Positions 23,410 to 23,447 of a DNA stretch of 23,447 bases are shown one piece after another. Location of the stretch: NCBI GenBank assembly GCA_023441105.1, contig JAEZQX010000418.1, forward strand, positions 1 through 23,447. The letters run 5' to 3'. The DNA comes from Pseudomonadota bacterium. GTDB lineage: Bacteria > Pseudomonadota > Gammaproteobacteria > Burkholderiales > Burkholderiaceae. The notes under the pieces are model-generated. The model had not been told where the DNA came from. It made no database searches and worked only from the letters and a program-made list of their open reading frames with translations. Within the stretch, counting starts at the first letter, position 1, and every line of letters begins with the position of its first letter. The position numbers and the translations under genes are program-made.

Positions 23410-23447
23410 CCGCGACCGGCCACCCCGCGGTCGCGCTTGCAGCGCTC
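23410..23447 (+). repeat. Intergenic repeat, copy 2 (runs to the window end)
   Basis: Second 38-nt unit with arms CGCGACCG and CGGTCGCG around GCCACCCCG. It is cut by the window end; CTAC would be expected next if it matches copy 1. Confidence 0.75.

Noticed and set aside
1..23447. CRISPR arrays, insertion sequences, integrase or transposase genes
   Set aside because: No regularly spaced repeats, terminal inverted repeats with transposase frames, or tyrosine/serine recombinase motifs were seen on either strand.

Overview
The window reads as chromosome of a high-GC gammaproteobacterium, most likely a xanthomonad (Lysobacter/Luteimonas/Stenotrophomonas-like). The reasons are very GC-rich housekeeping-type genes (one hand-counted 60-nt line in lysA is 75% GC), a TonB-dependent Oar-like receptor, a proteobacterial one-piece tmRNA with the tag ANDDVYALAA, and 'GTAGGAGCG'-type intergenic repeats at the right end. 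The genus is an inference; nothing here fixes it.

Layout. (1) 1-1868: 3' part of a TonB-dependent receptor, ending at a rho-independent terminator. (2) 1960-7923: five plus-strand genes that are overlapping or closely spaced. They encode a LysA-type diaminopimelate decarboxylase, an M19 dipeptidase lipoprotein, a serine beta-lactamase-fold hydrolase, a VanX/DdpX-type D-Ala-D-Ala dipeptidase and a second beta-lactamase-fold lipoprotein. Together they look like a set for breaking down or salvaging cell-wall peptides. A decayed copy of the last gene's 3' end follows (about 8060-8333). (3) 8407-8772: a stand-alone PAS-domain protein. (4) 8861-20502: a seven-gene minus-strand operon of defence character. 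(5) 20830-21182: ssrA (tmRNA), minus strand, with its own terminator. (6) 21427-23285: a sulfotransferase and a YpfJ-type metallopeptidase, plus strand, then intergenic repeats.

The defence operon is the main point of interest. In transcription order it holds res (helicase plus PD-(D/E)XK nuclease), a 91-aa unknown protein, a NYN/PIN-like nuclease, mod (beta-class adenine methyltransferase), a GTG-started OLD-family ATPase with TOPRIM nuclease, a 269-aa unknown protein, and a UvrD-like helicase with a RelE/ParE-like N-terminal domain. Junctions are ATGA overlaps (twice), an 11-nt overlap, then gaps of 10, 35 and 6 nt, so the genes are probably co-transcribed and partly translationally coupled. 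The OLD/TOPRIM plus UvrD pair recalls Gabija (GajA/GajB), but here the pair is split by an unknown protein, the helicase carries a toxin-like domain, and all of it is appended to a type III-like restriction-modification core with two extra genes. I know of no named system with exactly this composition; whether it is one system or neighbouring systems is open.

Composition shifts support modular assembly: the OLD gene (and by eye the 269-aa gene) is near 53-60% GC in counted lines, against about 62-72% in restriction-modification lines and up to 75% in host genes. The presumed target-recognition segment of Mod is about 47-53% GC with sharp edges. The island lies just downstream of the tmRNA 3' end, a common integration site, but no integrase or repeated att site is visible.
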